From: Nocardioides jiangsuensis
Lineage (GTDB): Bacteria > Actinomycetota > Actinomycetes > Propionibacteriales > Nocardioidaceae
Length of the DNA: 64,000 nucleotides
Assembly: GCF_019679455.1 (NCBI RefSeq)
Contig: NZ_JAIEZQ010000001.1
Span: 806,001 to 870,000, forward strand
Direction of reading: 5' to 3'
Shown: positions 27,460-35,045 of the stretch, in pieces
Numbering within the stretch: position 1 is the first letter of the stretch
Layout: every line of letters starts with the position of its first letter
Made by a program: the position numbers and the translations under genes
The notes under the pieces: generated by a model
The model's database searches: none
Told to the model about the DNA's origin: nothing
Seen by the model: only the letters and a program-made list of their open reading frames with translations

Positions 27460-28281
27460 ATGCACAAGACGTTCCCCACCACCGGGCCGGCCTCGCTGTA
27501 CGTCGAGATCGGCTCCGGAGACGTGACGATCCACGCCACCGAGACCCTCGAGACCGAGGTGCACGTCGAGGGCGCGGACGCCGACGAGGTCACTGTCGAG
27601 CAGCGCGGCGAGCAGATCGTCGTGATCGCGCCGCAGCGCTTCGCCCGCTTCCTCTCCGGCAACGGAGGCCTCACGGTGTCCGTGACCCTGCCGCTGGACA
27701 GCGACGTCGCCACCAAGCTCGGCTCGGCCGACCTGGTCGCCACCGGGCGCCTCGGGGCGGCCCGGCTCAAGAGCGGCTCCGGCGACGTCGAGGTCGAGGC
27801 GTTCACCGAGGACGCGGTCGTGCAGAGCGGGTCCGGCGACGTCGAGATCGGCAGCTCGCTCGGCGACCTCCGCGTGAAGACCGGCTCCGGCCACGTCCAG
27901 CTCGGCCGGGTCGCCGGCTCCACCGTGGTCTCCTCCGGCTCGGGCCGGGTCACGGTCGACGCGGCCGAGGACGAGACCGTCGCGAAGACCGGCTCGGGCG
28001 ACGTCAGGATCGGCGAGGCGTCCAGCCACGTCGCGATGAGCAGCGGTTCGGGCGACCTCGACGTCGGGGCGATCCACCGCGGCGAGCTCAAGGCCAAGAC
28101 CGCGTCCGGCGACGTCCGGGTCGGCGTACCCGCGGGCATCCCCGTGTGGACCGACATCAGCTGCGTCAGCGGCAGCGTCCGCTCCAACCTCGAGGGCGCC
28201 GGTCAGCCCACCGAGGGGCAGGACCACATCGAGATCCGCGCGACCACCGTCAGCGGTGACATCACCCTCTCCCAGCTCTAG
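27460..28281 (+). CDS. DUF4097 beta-helix-like protein
   Basis: 273 residues, built almost wholly of short repeating strands with the hallmark SGSGDV/TGSGDV (LKSGSGDVEVEAF, VQSGSGDVEIGSS, VKTGSGHVQLGRV, AKTGSGDVRIGEA, MSSGSGDLDVGAI, AKTASGDVRVGVP). This is the DUF4097 (putative adhesin) right-handed beta-helix pattern. No signal peptide is present, so it is probably cytoplasmic. GGAG lies 8 bases before the ATG. It follows the RHH gene by 103 bp and precedes the small gene at 28311; the trio forms an operon under the palindromic operator. The molecular role of the family is unknown. Confidence 0.88.
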   Translation: MHKTFPTTGPASLYVEIGSGDVTIHATETLETEVHVEGADADEVTVEQRGEQIVVIAPQRFARFLSGNGGLTVSVTLPLDSDVATKLGSADLVATGRLGAARLKSGSGDVEVEAFTEDAVVQSGSGDVEIGSSLGDLRVKTGSGHVQLGRVAGSTVVSSGSGRVTVDAAEDETVAKTGSGDVRIGEASSHVAMSSGSGDLDVGAIHRGELKAKTASGDVRVGVPAGIPVWTDISCVSGSVRSNLEGAGQPTEGQDHIEIRATTVSGDITLSQL

Positions 28282-28310
28282 CCGGGCCGACCTTTCGAAG
28301 GAGACACCCC

Positions 28311-28478
28311 ATGTCCGGTCTCGACCAGTACATGACCTACCGCAACGCCACCGACCAGATCCGCGAGCGGGTCGAGCAGACCCAGCGCTCGGCCGTCCCC
28401 GGCCGGCGACGCCGGCACCCCGGTCGCCAGGCGCTCGCCCGCCGGCTGCACACGCTCGCCGCCCGCCTCGACGGCTGA
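28311..28478 (+). CDS. Small Arg-rich protein, 55 aa
   Basis: Short gene with GAAGGAG nine bases before its ATG, 29 bp after the DUF4097 stop. The product starts MSGLDQYMTYRNATDQIRER and has a central basic cluster (GRRRRHPGRQ) followed by an amphipathic helix (LARRLHTLAARLDG). No signal or membrane segment. Not recognised; probably a nucleic-acid- or partner-binding third component of the RHH-DUF4097 operon. Confidence 0.7.
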   Translation: MSGLDQYMTYRNATDQIRERVEQTQRSAVPGRRRRHPGRQALARRLHTLAARLDG

Positions 28479-28505
28479 GGCGTCCCGCGAGCGGGATCCC
28501 TCAGC

Positions 28506-29081
28506 TCAGATCCGGGTGCGGTGGAAGTTCTTGAACGACCGCGACGGGGTCGGCCCCCGCTGCCCCTGGTAGCGGGAGCCGTACTTCTCCGAGCCGTACG
28601 GGTGCTCCGACGGCGAGGACAGCCGGAAGAAGCACAGCTGGCCGATCTTCATCCCCGGCCAGAGCTTGATCGGCAGGGTCGCCACGTTGGACAGCTCCAG
28701 CGTCACGTGACCCGAGAAGCCGGGGTCGATGAACCCGGCGGTCGAGTGGGTCAGCAGCCCGAGCCGGCCCAGCGACGACTTGCCCTCCAGCCGGGCGGCG
28801 ACGTCGTCGGGCAGCGTGACCACCTCGTACGTCGACCCCAGGACGAACTCCCCCGGGTGCAGGATGAACGGCTCGTCGCCCTCGGGCTCCACCATCCGGG
28901 TCAGGTCCGGCTGGTCGGCCGCCGGGTCGATGTGCGGGTACCGGTGGTTCTCGAACACCCGGAAGAAGCGGTCGAGGCGTACGTCGACGCTCGACGGCTG
29001 CACCATCGAGGGCTCGAAGGGCTCGAGGGCGACACGCTTCGCGTCGATCTCGGAGTGGATGTCGCGGTCTGAGAGGAGCAC
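28506..29081 (-). CDS. dcd: dCTP deaminase (probably bifunctional, dUMP-forming)
   Basis: 191 residues, matching the mycobacterial enzyme along its whole length. It deaminates dCTP and, in the actinobacterial bifunctional form, also hydrolyses the dUTP to dUMP for thymidylate synthesis. Signatures: [13 protein letters not shown] start, [49 protein letters not shown] with [35 protein letters not shown] and the C-terminal lid [11 protein letters not shown]. The assignment as bifunctional is by similarity to the Mycobacterium tuberculosis protein. tRNA-Gly lies 50 bp upstream on the opposite strand. Confidence 0.96.
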   Translation of the reverse strand: MLLSDRDIHSEIDAKRVALEPFEPSMVQPSSVDVRLDRFFRVFENHRYPHIDPAADQPDLTRMVEPEGDEPFILHPGEFVLGSTYEVVTLPDDVAARLEGKSSLGRLGLLTHSTAGFIDPGFSGHVTLELSNVATLPIKLWPGMKIGQLCFFRLSSPSEHPYGSEKYGSRYQGQRGPTPSRSFKNFHRTRI

Positions 29082-29130
29082 ACGCAGAACTTACCTGTAT
29101 GATCGCCGCGACGTCCGACAAGGGCGTCCT

Positions 29131-29206
29131 GCGGATGTAGCTCAGTTGGTAGAGCGCGACCTTCCCAAGGTCGATGTCGCGAGTTCGAGTCTCGTCATCC
29201 GCTCCA
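29131..29206 (+). tRNA. tRNA-Gly(CCC)
   Basis: Full cloverleaf: acceptor GCGGATG/CATCCGC, D-arm GCTC-AGTTGGTAG-AGC, anticodon stem CGACC/GGTCG with loop TTCCCAA (anticodon CCC), T-arm GCGAG-TTCGAGT-CTCGT and an encoded CCA end. Its 3' half serves as the attachment site of the element to its right. Confidence 0.95.
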
Positions 29207-29210
29207 CGCA
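29160..29210. other. Left attachment site (attL) in the tRNA-Gly 3' half
   Basis: 51 bp from the anticodon loop of tRNA-Gly to four bases past CCA, identical to 31912-31962. The copy here is within the intact tRNA, so integration restored the tRNA gene on this side. Confidence 0.9.
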
Positions 29211-29220
29211 ACACAGCAGG

Positions 29221-29685
29221 TCAGGCCCCCTCTTCACCGGAATCGGCGGAGTGGGGGTCTTCTGCTTCCCGCTCAGATACCCCCAGGATGCCCCCGAGCC
29301 GCTTCGCCGAGGTCCACAGGTTCTGGTCGATGAGGTGGCCGTAGAGGTCCATCGTCATCGCTGCCGAGGCATGCCCGAGGATGCGCTGAACCACCTTCGG
29401 ATCCGCGCCGGCCCCCAGCCAGAGGGACGCGCAGGTGTGCCGCAGGTCGTGCACCCGAAGCGTCGGGCGGCCGATCTTGCGAACCGCCGCCGCCCAGCCG
29501 ACCCCGCGCTTCCAGTTCGGCTCGCCCAGTGGCCCGCCCTTCGGCGAGTCGAAGAGCCAGGCATCGCCGGGCTTACCCGCTGACCACTCGTCGATGATCG
29601 GCACCAGGTCGTCCACGAGGGGAACGGTCCGGGACCGGGGTCGGCGTACGAAAGTCGCTCGCATCGTCGAAGGCATACAGAGCAC
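29221..29685 (-). pseudogene. Tyrosine recombinase (phage integrase) C-terminal remnant
   Basis: About 145 residues of the catalytic domain: RTVPLVDDLVPIIDEW, then LRVHDLRHTCASLWLGAGAD with the HxLR box, KVVQRILGHASAAMTMDLYG with the second Arg-region HxxH/W motif and the nucleophile Tyr in MDLYGHLID. The N-terminal arm and core-binding domain and the first catalytic Arg region are missing: family members have about 370-400 residues. Recognisable integrase sequence stops near 29640-29690, where it abuts the opposite-strand ATPase/STAS remnant. Its place beside the tRNA att site is standard for an integrase, but this fragment cannot be active. Confidence 0.9.
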
Positions 29686-29687
29686 GC

Positions 29688-30299
29688 ACGGACTTTGACG
29701 CTCTCACGCTCGCAGTCCGCGAGGGAGTCACGAGAGACAAGATCACGAACCAGGGCAACGGCCTTTTCGGCCTCACTCGGATCGTCGAGCAGAACGTCGG
29801 GAGACTTCGCCTCAAGTCGGGCGGCGGCTACATGCTCTTAGAGGGTGACCGCGTCACAGGTAAGAACAATCAGCCCGCCATCGGAGGCAACCATCAGGGC
29901 ACGACAGTCGACTTCCAACTCAAGGTCGACAAGCCGGTGAGCAGAGGCAACGCGCTCAACTATCCACACACCAGTTTGTTCCTTGAGAGCCTCGAGTCGG
30001 ATGAGGGCGAGCACATAATCAGGATCCGGGAGCAAGCCGGTGGCGCTGGAAGCCGTACTGCCGCGCGGGAGCTTAGGACCCTCATCATCAATGTCTTGAA
30101 CGATGGCGCTCCTCACGTCGCACTCGACTTCGAGGGCCAAGCAGTCGTGTCATCAAGTTTCGCGGACGAAGTCATCGGCAAACTATTCGCCGACATGGGC
30201 TTCAATGCGTTCACACATCGCGTCAAGCTGAGACACATGAACCCGACCGTGAGCACCCTCGTGGACCGAGCTATTGCCCGAAGGCTGGCGGCCAACTAG
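29688..30299 (+). pseudogene. ATP-binding + STAS-like (DUF4325) protein, N-terminus lost
   Basis: The frame is open from inside the integrase remnant to 30299. Residues near the left end (AVREGVTRDKITNQGNGLFG, then RIVEQ and GRLRLKSGGGYM) look like the last ATP-lid and G2-box part of a GHKL ATPase. The C-terminal 100 residues (GSRTAARELRTLIINVLND, VALDFEGQAVVSSSFADEVI, RAIARRLAAN) match STAS-like DUF4325. Intact relatives carry a complete ATPase domain before the STAS-like part, so the N-terminus was removed by the same deletion that truncated the integrase. An internal ATG at 29832 could still give a 155-residue STAS-like product. Confidence 0.72.
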
Positions 30300-30362
30300 G
30301 TCCGGACCCGCGACCCGGCATTCGTGTCAACAAGAATGCGGTCGGCGGGCGATTGCTGTCTA

Positions 30363-30406
30363 GTGCCACCTGATGTGCGACGGATTCGTGCCACCTGACC
30401 TGCGAC
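30363..30406. mobile_element. Solo insertion-sequence end
   Basis: Two direct copies of a 19-bp sequence, GTGCCACCTGATGTGCGAC (30363-30381) and GTGCCACCTGACCTGCGAC (30388-30406), 17 of 19 bases identical. Multiple terminal repeats of this sort are typical of IS21-family-like ends. No transposase or second end is present, so this is a scar. The family name is an impression only. Confidence 0.5.
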
Positions 30407-30496
30407 ATGGTTTGACGACTTAGGCGCTTGGGACGCCCCTGCCGACGGGGCACGGCGAAAGCACTCATGGACGAGAGTCGGATGGTGCGGATGACG

Positions 30497-30949
30497 CTAG
30501 CGGGGACGCTCCACGCTCCGGGCCGCCCCAGGCTGTTGTGCACTCTGGCTCCAACGCAGCCTCTTCGTCAGGTGCACCGAACCCCCCTCGCCGTCGACCG
30601 AGTCGAACAAGGCCAGGTCGCTCAACGCGTTCATCAGCGCCATCCCTCGCCCGTCCTCGGCCCAATGATCACGCCCATCCGGGGAGGCGTTGTGCTGCCC
30701 GAACCCCGAGCCCGAGTCCACCACCTCAATGCTGACCTGCTCGTCACTGATGCTGACCATGACCTCGTAGGTGACGCCAGCGACGGCATGCTTGACCGCG
30801 TTCGTGCAGGCCTCGCTCAGCGCCACCTCCACCTCATCGACGCAAGCCGGCTCCACCCCGGCCGTGGATAGCGCTGCAGTCACCGTATGTCGGGCCAACG
30901 GGACGCTGATCGCCTCCCGCGGCAGGCTCAGCGCAAGCTGTACTCTCAT
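30497..30949 (-). CDS. RsbW-like ATP-binding protein (anti-sigma factor kinase family)
   Basis: 150 residues with the GHKL/HATPase_c_2 boxes of SpoIIAB/RsbW-type proteins: N box VALSEACTNAVKHAV, G1 VVDSGSGF, G2 GRGMALMNALSDLALF and the closing VHLTKRL strand. Such proteins bind a sigma factor and phosphorylate an anti-anti-sigma STAS partner. No sigma or classical STAS gene is adjacent; the truncated STAS-like gene at 29688 is the nearest relative. The ATG at 30949 gives the usual MRVQLALSLPREA start; a TTG at 30985 is possible. Lower GC than flanks, in keeping with element cargo. Confidence 0.82.
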   Translation of the reverse strand: MRVQLALSLPREAISVPLARHTVTAALSTAGVEPACVDEVEVALSEACTNAVKHAVAGVTYEVMVSISDEQVSIEVVDSGSGFGQHNASPDGRDHWAEDGRGMALMNALSDLALFDSVDGEGGSVHLTKRLRWSQSAQQPGAARSVERPR

Positions 30950-31911
30950 GTCCTTGCCACTTTCATGCTCGATCGTGCTTCGCAAGTTCGTCTAGCAGTC
31001 GCCGTTCATCCCGGGCACAGCCTCTGCCACAGATGGCAGGTTGCCCGGTTCAGCGGCACAGGCGCGGAAACCGCGAAGACTGGGTTCCGTAGGATGGAAC
31101 ACACCGGTCGTGGTCGGGCGTGGCCTCAGCACTTGCTGGATGCGTAAAGAGCACACGCGCGTCGTTGTCACAGAGAGGCCTTTAGGGCCTCGGCATTACC
31201 ACAGCAGGACTGACAGCATCGACCAACTTCGACAGTGCTCCCTACAGCGGCGAAGTACATGAACCAGACGCGCGGATGGTGCCCTGCGGCCATCCGGAAC
31301 TGTTACAGAGACGTAAACAACGGCCGTCTCACTCTCGGCTGCGCATGTCGCACGTCAGCCGGCACCGATCTGTCGCAGATCACCTGGCACAGGACAGCGG
31401 TGGGCGATTGCGCTCTCCGTGAGGAATTTCCTTACTGACTCAAGCGCGCCTCCGGCGCGACGCGCCCGTCCCGCTCCGCCTGGCGGGGACCCCCGCGCTC
31501 CGGGCCTCCGGCCCTTCGCGCACCCCCGCCCGCTGCGCGCTCCGGACACGCAACTGCGGGACGCCAGGTCCGGAATCACCTGACGCCCCGCTGCCACTGC
31601 GGCACTCTCACCGCCTGGTCACGGCCCGCAACCCCATTCACCTCCGAACCGCCGACCCGATGTCCGAGGATTTGCACGCCGACGCCCGGCCGCAAGGGCG
31701 CTGCGCGTCGCTCCGCGATGGCCGCCGGCCACCCTTGCCCCCGGACACCGACGAGCAAGGCGGCTGGTTATCGGGTCGGTGGCTCTCCCATGCCCGCGTG
31801 CCCCTGCCGTGCCCCCGGGACCCCCTACGCGGCCCTCACCAGCCAGCACGAAACACCGCCCCACCACGCTCCCGCCGCCCGCCCGGTTGGGCGTCGAGGA
31901 CCGGCGGATCG
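30950..31911. other. Gene-free right part of the element
   Basis: No supported gene in about 960 bp. The first half is moderate in GC with several short open frames lacking ribosome sites, including a 59-codon frame at 31259-31438 with five cysteines. From 31440 the sequence becomes pyrimidine-rich with many short GC hairpins (for example GCGCGCCTCCGGCGCG), resembling decayed element DNA. Confidence 0.6.
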
Positions 31912-31962
31912 CCTTCCCAAGGTCGATGTCGCGAGTTCGAGTCTCGTCATCCGCTCCACGCA
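31912..31962. other. Right attachment site (attR)
   Basis: Exact 51-bp copy of 29160-29210. Upstream of it the tRNA 5' half is absent, so this is not a tRNA gene but the distal junction of the integrated element. Confidence 0.9.
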
Positions 31963-32039
31963 GATCCCTCGCGCGATGTTGCTCCGGGTGGGCGATACGC
32001 ATCGTCGACCCTCGTACGAGGACGGCGGAGGGGACCTCG

Positions 32040-32828
32040 TCAGTAGAGCTGGCCGGCGACGAGCAGCCGCAGCCCGACGACGTACCCGAAGCCCACCACC
32101 AGCACCCGGAACACCGTCGGCGGCAGCCGCCGGCCGAGGTGCGCCCCGGCCCAGCCGCCCACGACCGACCCGAGCGCGACGAGGCCGACCACGGCCCAGT
32201 CCAGCGGCGCGACCGCCACGAAGACGACCGAGGCGGCGACGTTGGCGGCGAGCACGGCGACGTTCTTCAGCCCGTTGACCACCTGCAGCGTCTCCTCGAG
32301 GCCGAGCGCGAGGCACGCCACGAGCATGACCCCCTGCCCCGCCCCGAAGTAGCCGCCGTACACGCCGACCACCGACGAGACCCCGCCGAGCGACGGCGGA
32401 AGCCCGGTGCCGGAGGGCACGCGCACCGTCCCCCGGCGTACGGCGCGGCGCCGGAGCCAGCCCGAGACCAGCGGCTGCACGGCGACCAGCGTCGCCGCCA
32501 GGATCACCAGCCACGGGACCACCTGGGCGAACGCGCTCGGCGGCATCACCAGCAGCAGTGCCGCCCCGGCGAGGGCGCCCAGGCCGCTCGACAGGGCCAC
32601 GGCCCGGACCAGCGGCGCCTTGCCCGCCAGCTCGCGGCGGTAGCCCCAGCTCCCGCTGAGCCCGCCGGGCACCAGGCCCACGGTGTTGCAGACGTTGGCG
32701 ACGACTGGCGACAGGCCGACGCCGAGCAGGATCGGGAAGCTGACCAGCGACCCGGCACCCACCGCGGTGACCACCAGCCCGGCACCGAGGCCGGCGCCGA
32801 TCACGGCCAGCACCTCGAACAGGTCCAC
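32040..32828 (-). CDS. TauE/SafE-family permease
   Basis: 262 residues, seven to eight hydrophobic helices with the family's two-half layout (AVGAGSLVSFPILLGVGLSP in the first half, VYGGYFGAGQGVMLVACLAL in the second). Family members export sulfite, sulfoacetate or other small anions. It begins 10 bp after the GntR stop on the same strand, so the two are co-transcribed, and divergent from the MatC/CoA-transferase operon. Its cargo is probably the substrate or a by-product of that pathway. The ATG at 32828 is the natural start. Confidence 0.85.
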   Translation of the reverse strand: MDLFEVLAVIGAGLGAGLVVTAVGAGSLVSFPILLGVGLSPVVANVCNTVGLVPGGLSGSWGYRRELAGKAPLVRAVALSSGLGALAGAALLLVMPPSAFAQVVPWLVILAATLVAVQPLVSGWLRRRAVRRGTVRVPSGTGLPPSLGGVSSVVGVYGGYFGAGQGVMLVACLALGLEETLQVVNGLKNVAVLAANVAASVVFVAVAPLDWAVVGLVALGSVVGGWAGAHLGRRLPPTVFRVLVVGFGYVVGLRLLVAGQLY

Positions 32829-32838
32829 GCCGCGGGGC

Positions 32839-33534
32839 CTAGTCGCGGAGCAGGGCGACGTCGCTGACCGAGTCCACGTGGGCGTGCATGGCCGCGGCGG
32901 CCACCTCGGGGTCCCCGGCCCGGATGGCGTCGGCGATCCGGCGGTGCCCGTCGAGCGAGTCGCGCGGGCGGCCGGGCTGGGAGAGGGACTCGATCCGGGT
33001 CTCGCGGATCAGGTCGCTGATCTCGCCCATCAGCCGGGCGAGCAGCGCGGAGTGGCCCGCGGCGGTGACGGCGGCGTGGAACCGCTCGTCTCCCTCGACG
33101 CCGCGCCCGCCGGCGTCGACGTCGCGCTCCATCAGTTCCAGCGCGGCGTCGATCGCGGCCAGGTCCTCGTCGGTACGGCGGGAGGCGGCGAGCGCCGCGA
33201 GCTTGGTCTCGAGCGCCTCGCGGGCCTCGATGATCTCGGGAAGCTGCTGGGCGTGCTTGCGCAGGGCGTGCACGATCTTCGACGACCCGGAGGTGTCCAC
33301 GAGCACGGCGCCGTCCCCGTGGCGCACGGCGACCACGCCGACGACCTCCATCGCGACGAGGGCCTGGCTCACCGTGGCGCGGCTGACCCCCAGCCGGGTG
33401 GCGAGCTCGCGCTCCGCGGGCAGCCGGTCACCGACCTGGAGCCCGTTCGCGGCGATCCAGGCCAGGATCTGGGACGCGACCTGCTCGTAGAGGCGCGGTC
33501 GCGCCACCGGTCGCAGGCCTCCGACATCCGACAT
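32839..33534 (-). CDS. GntR-family (FadR subgroup) repressor
   Basis: 231 residues. The winged helix-turn-helix is at about 10-80 (RLYEQVASQILAWIAANGLQ, then DRLPAERELATRLGVSRATV and VRHGDGAVLV), and the all-helical FCD effector domain follows (EIIEAREALETKLAALAA, ERFHAAVTAAGHSALLARL, DGHRRIADAIRAGDPE, HAHVDS). FCD regulators bind carboxylates through a metal site. The ATG at 33534 is preferred; a GTG at 33543 is possible. Three small palindromes lie 20-60 bp upstream. By analogy with MatR of malonate operons it likely represses the divergent transport and CoA genes until the dicarboxylate is present. Confidence 0.9.
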   Translation of the reverse strand: MSDVGGLRPVARPRLYEQVASQILAWIAANGLQVGDRLPAERELATRLGVSRATVSQALVAMEVVGVVAVRHGDGAVLVDTSGSSKIVHALRKHAQQLPEIIEAREALETKLAALAASRRTDEDLAAIDAALELMERDVDAGGRGVEGDERFHAAVTAAGHSALLARLMGEISDLIRETRIESLSQPGRPRDSLDGHRRIADAIRAGDPEVAAAAMHAHVDSVSDVALLRD

Positions 33535-33547
33535 GAGACCCACTCTA

Positions 33548-33591
33548 TTGACATCTGGCCCAGTTGCCTATTGGCTAGGCCACTGGTCCAG
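33548..33591. promoter_or_regulatory. GntR operator cluster with -35 element
   Basis: Three perfect short palindromes: CTGGCCCAG (33555-33563), TGGCTAGGCCA (33572-33582) and CTGGTCCAG (33583-33591). The outer two share the CTGGnCCAG form and start 28 bp apart, nearly three helical turns. A TTGACA (33548-33553) facing the matC-like gene touches the first. This is the likely binding region for the adjacent GntR protein controlling both directions. Confidence 0.6.
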
Positions 33592-33661
33592 AGCGTGACC
33601 GTCGTCACGCGATCCAACTTCATCTCGGGCCTCCCCCCAGGCCCCGGCCCAAGGAAACGTC

Positions 33662-35035
33662 ATGTCACCAGAGTGGGTATCCATCCTCGCGCTCATCGCG
33701 CTGTTCGTCGTCGGCACGGTGCTGCCGATCAACATGGGCGCGCTGGCCTTCGTCGCCGCCTGGCTCGTCGGCATGTACTCCCTGAACCTCGACGAGAAGG
33801 AGATCATCGCCGGCATCAGCGGTGACCTCGTCCTCACCCTCGTCGGCGTCACGTACCTGTTCGCGATCGCCAAGAACAACGGCACCGTCGACGTCATCGT
33901 CAGATCCGCGGTCCGCGCGGTCGGCGGCCGGGTGGTGCTGATCCCGTGGGTGATGTTCGGCGTGACCGCGGTGCTCACCGCGATCGGCGCCGCGAGCCCC
34001 GCCGCCTGCGCCATCATCGGCCCGATCGCGCTGGGCTTCGCCGGCCGGTACAAGATCAACCCGCTGATGATGGGCATGTTCGTCGTGCACGGCGCCCAGG
34101 CCGGCGGCTTCTCGCCGATCAGCATCTACGGCACGATCACCAACTCGGTGATGGAGGACAGCAACCTCCCCTCCGGTGAGATGACCATCTTCCTCACCAG
34201 CCTGTTCTTCAACCTCGCCATCGCGATCGTGCTGTTCTTCGCCCTCGGCGGACGTGACCTGATGTCGCGCCGGATCGACGCCGACGAGCCGGAGCACGAC
34301 ACCGGGCACGACACCGGGCACGACACCGAGAACCCCGCCGGTGGCACGACCCCCACGGGCGGCACCGGCGGCACGGCCACCGACACCCGCACCGAGGTCA
34401 CCACGGCCGGGCCCGGCACCGCCGTCGCCTCCAAGCTCGCGGTCGACCAGGTCGTCACCCTCCTCGCGTTCCTCGTCGTGGCGGTCCTCGCGCTCGTCTT
34501 CGACCGCAACATCGGCTTCACCGCGATCACCGCCGCCGTCGTCCTCACCGCACTGTTCCCCAAGGCCCAGCGCGGCGCGGTCCACCAGATCGCCTGGGCG
34601 ACGGTCCTGCTCGTCGCGGGCGTGAGCACCTTCGCCACGATCCTGAGCACCGCCGGTGTCCCGGAGTACGTCGGCACCTGGGCCGCGGGCCTCGGCTCGG
34701 TCCTCATCGGCGCGCTCGTCCTGTGCTACGTCGGCGGCGTCGTGTCCGCGTTCGCCTCGTCCACGGCCCTGCTGCCGATCATCATCCCGATCGCGATCCC
34801 GCTGATCGCGAGCGGCAACGTGAGCGCCGTGGCGATCGTGGCCGCCCTGGCCGTCGCCTCCACCATCGTCGACGTCAGCCCGTTCTCGACCAACGGCGCG
34901 CTGATGGTCGCCAACCGTCCCGACACCATCGACGAGGAGCGCTACTACAAGCAGATCCTCGGCTACAGCGCGATCGTCGTGGCCGTGGGCCCGCTGCTCG
35001 TGTGGCTCGCGGTCGTCGTCCCCGGCTGGGTCTAG
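33662..35035 (+). CDS. matC: MatC-type dicarboxylate (malonate) carrier
   Basis: 457 residues, about eleven to twelve helices. The N-terminal 150 residues match the MatC_N type (NMGALAFVAAWLVGMYSLNL, GISGDLVLTLVGVTYLFAIA, a central GAASPAACAIIGPIALG and HGAQAGGFSPISIYGTITNS), and the C-terminal half repeats the membrane fold (VVSAFASSTALLPIIIPIAI). The two halves are joined by a cytoplasmic loop with a short HDTGHDTGHDT repeat and a Gly/Thr stretch, probably unstructured. AAGGAAA lies before the ATG at 33662. It is the first gene of a three-gene operon with a CoA-transferase and a carboxyltransferase, which suggests malonate or a similar dicarboxylate as cargo. Confidence 0.84.
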   Translation: MSPEWVSILALIALFVVGTVLPINMGALAFVAAWLVGMYSLNLDEKEIIAGISGDLVLTLVGVTYLFAIAKNNGTVDVIVRSAVRAVGGRVVLIPWVMFGVTAVLTAIGAASPAACAIIGPIALGFAGRYKINPLMMGMFVVHGAQAGGFSPISIYGTITNSVMEDSNLPSGEMTIFLTSLFFNLAIAIVLFFALGGRDLMSRRIDADEPEHDTGHDTGHDTENPAGGTTPTGGTGGTATDTRTEVTTAGPGTAVASKLAVDQVVTLLAFLVVAVLALVFDRNIGFTAITAAVVLTALFPKAQRGAVHQIAWATVLLVAGVSTFATILSTAGVPEYVGTWAAGLGSVLIGALVLCYVGGVVSAFASSTALLPIIIPIAIPLIASGNVSAVAIVAALAVASTIVDVSPFSTNGALMVANRPDTIDEERYYKQILGYSAIVVAVGPLLVWLAVVVPGWV

Positions 35036-35045
35036 GAGATTCCCG

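Larger units (their letters stand above)
29160..31962. mobile_element. Decayed integrative element at tRNA-Gly
   Basis: About 2.8 kb bounded by 51-bp direct repeats of the tRNA-Gly 3' half. It contains a 5'-truncated tyrosine recombinase next to the tRNA, a 5'-truncated ATPase/STAS-like gene, a solo IS end and an anti-sigma-type ATPase gene. Base composition between about 29.7 and 31.4 kb is visibly less GC-rich than the flanks, supporting foreign origin. Most of the element has been lost by internal deletion, leaving the ends. Confidence 0.88.

Noticed and set aside
28501-29214. Minus-strand frame reading through the tRNA-Gly and out of dcd
   Set aside because: It is in another frame from dcd and crosses a tRNA; the apparent protein is an artefact seen at many tRNA genes.
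31259-31438. 59-codon frame with five cysteines in the element remnant
   Set aside because: No ribosome site, no recognised family, and in a region of decayed element DNA.
31912-31986. Second tRNA-Gly
   Set aside because: Only the 3' half is present (attR); there is no 5' acceptor strand or D-arm.
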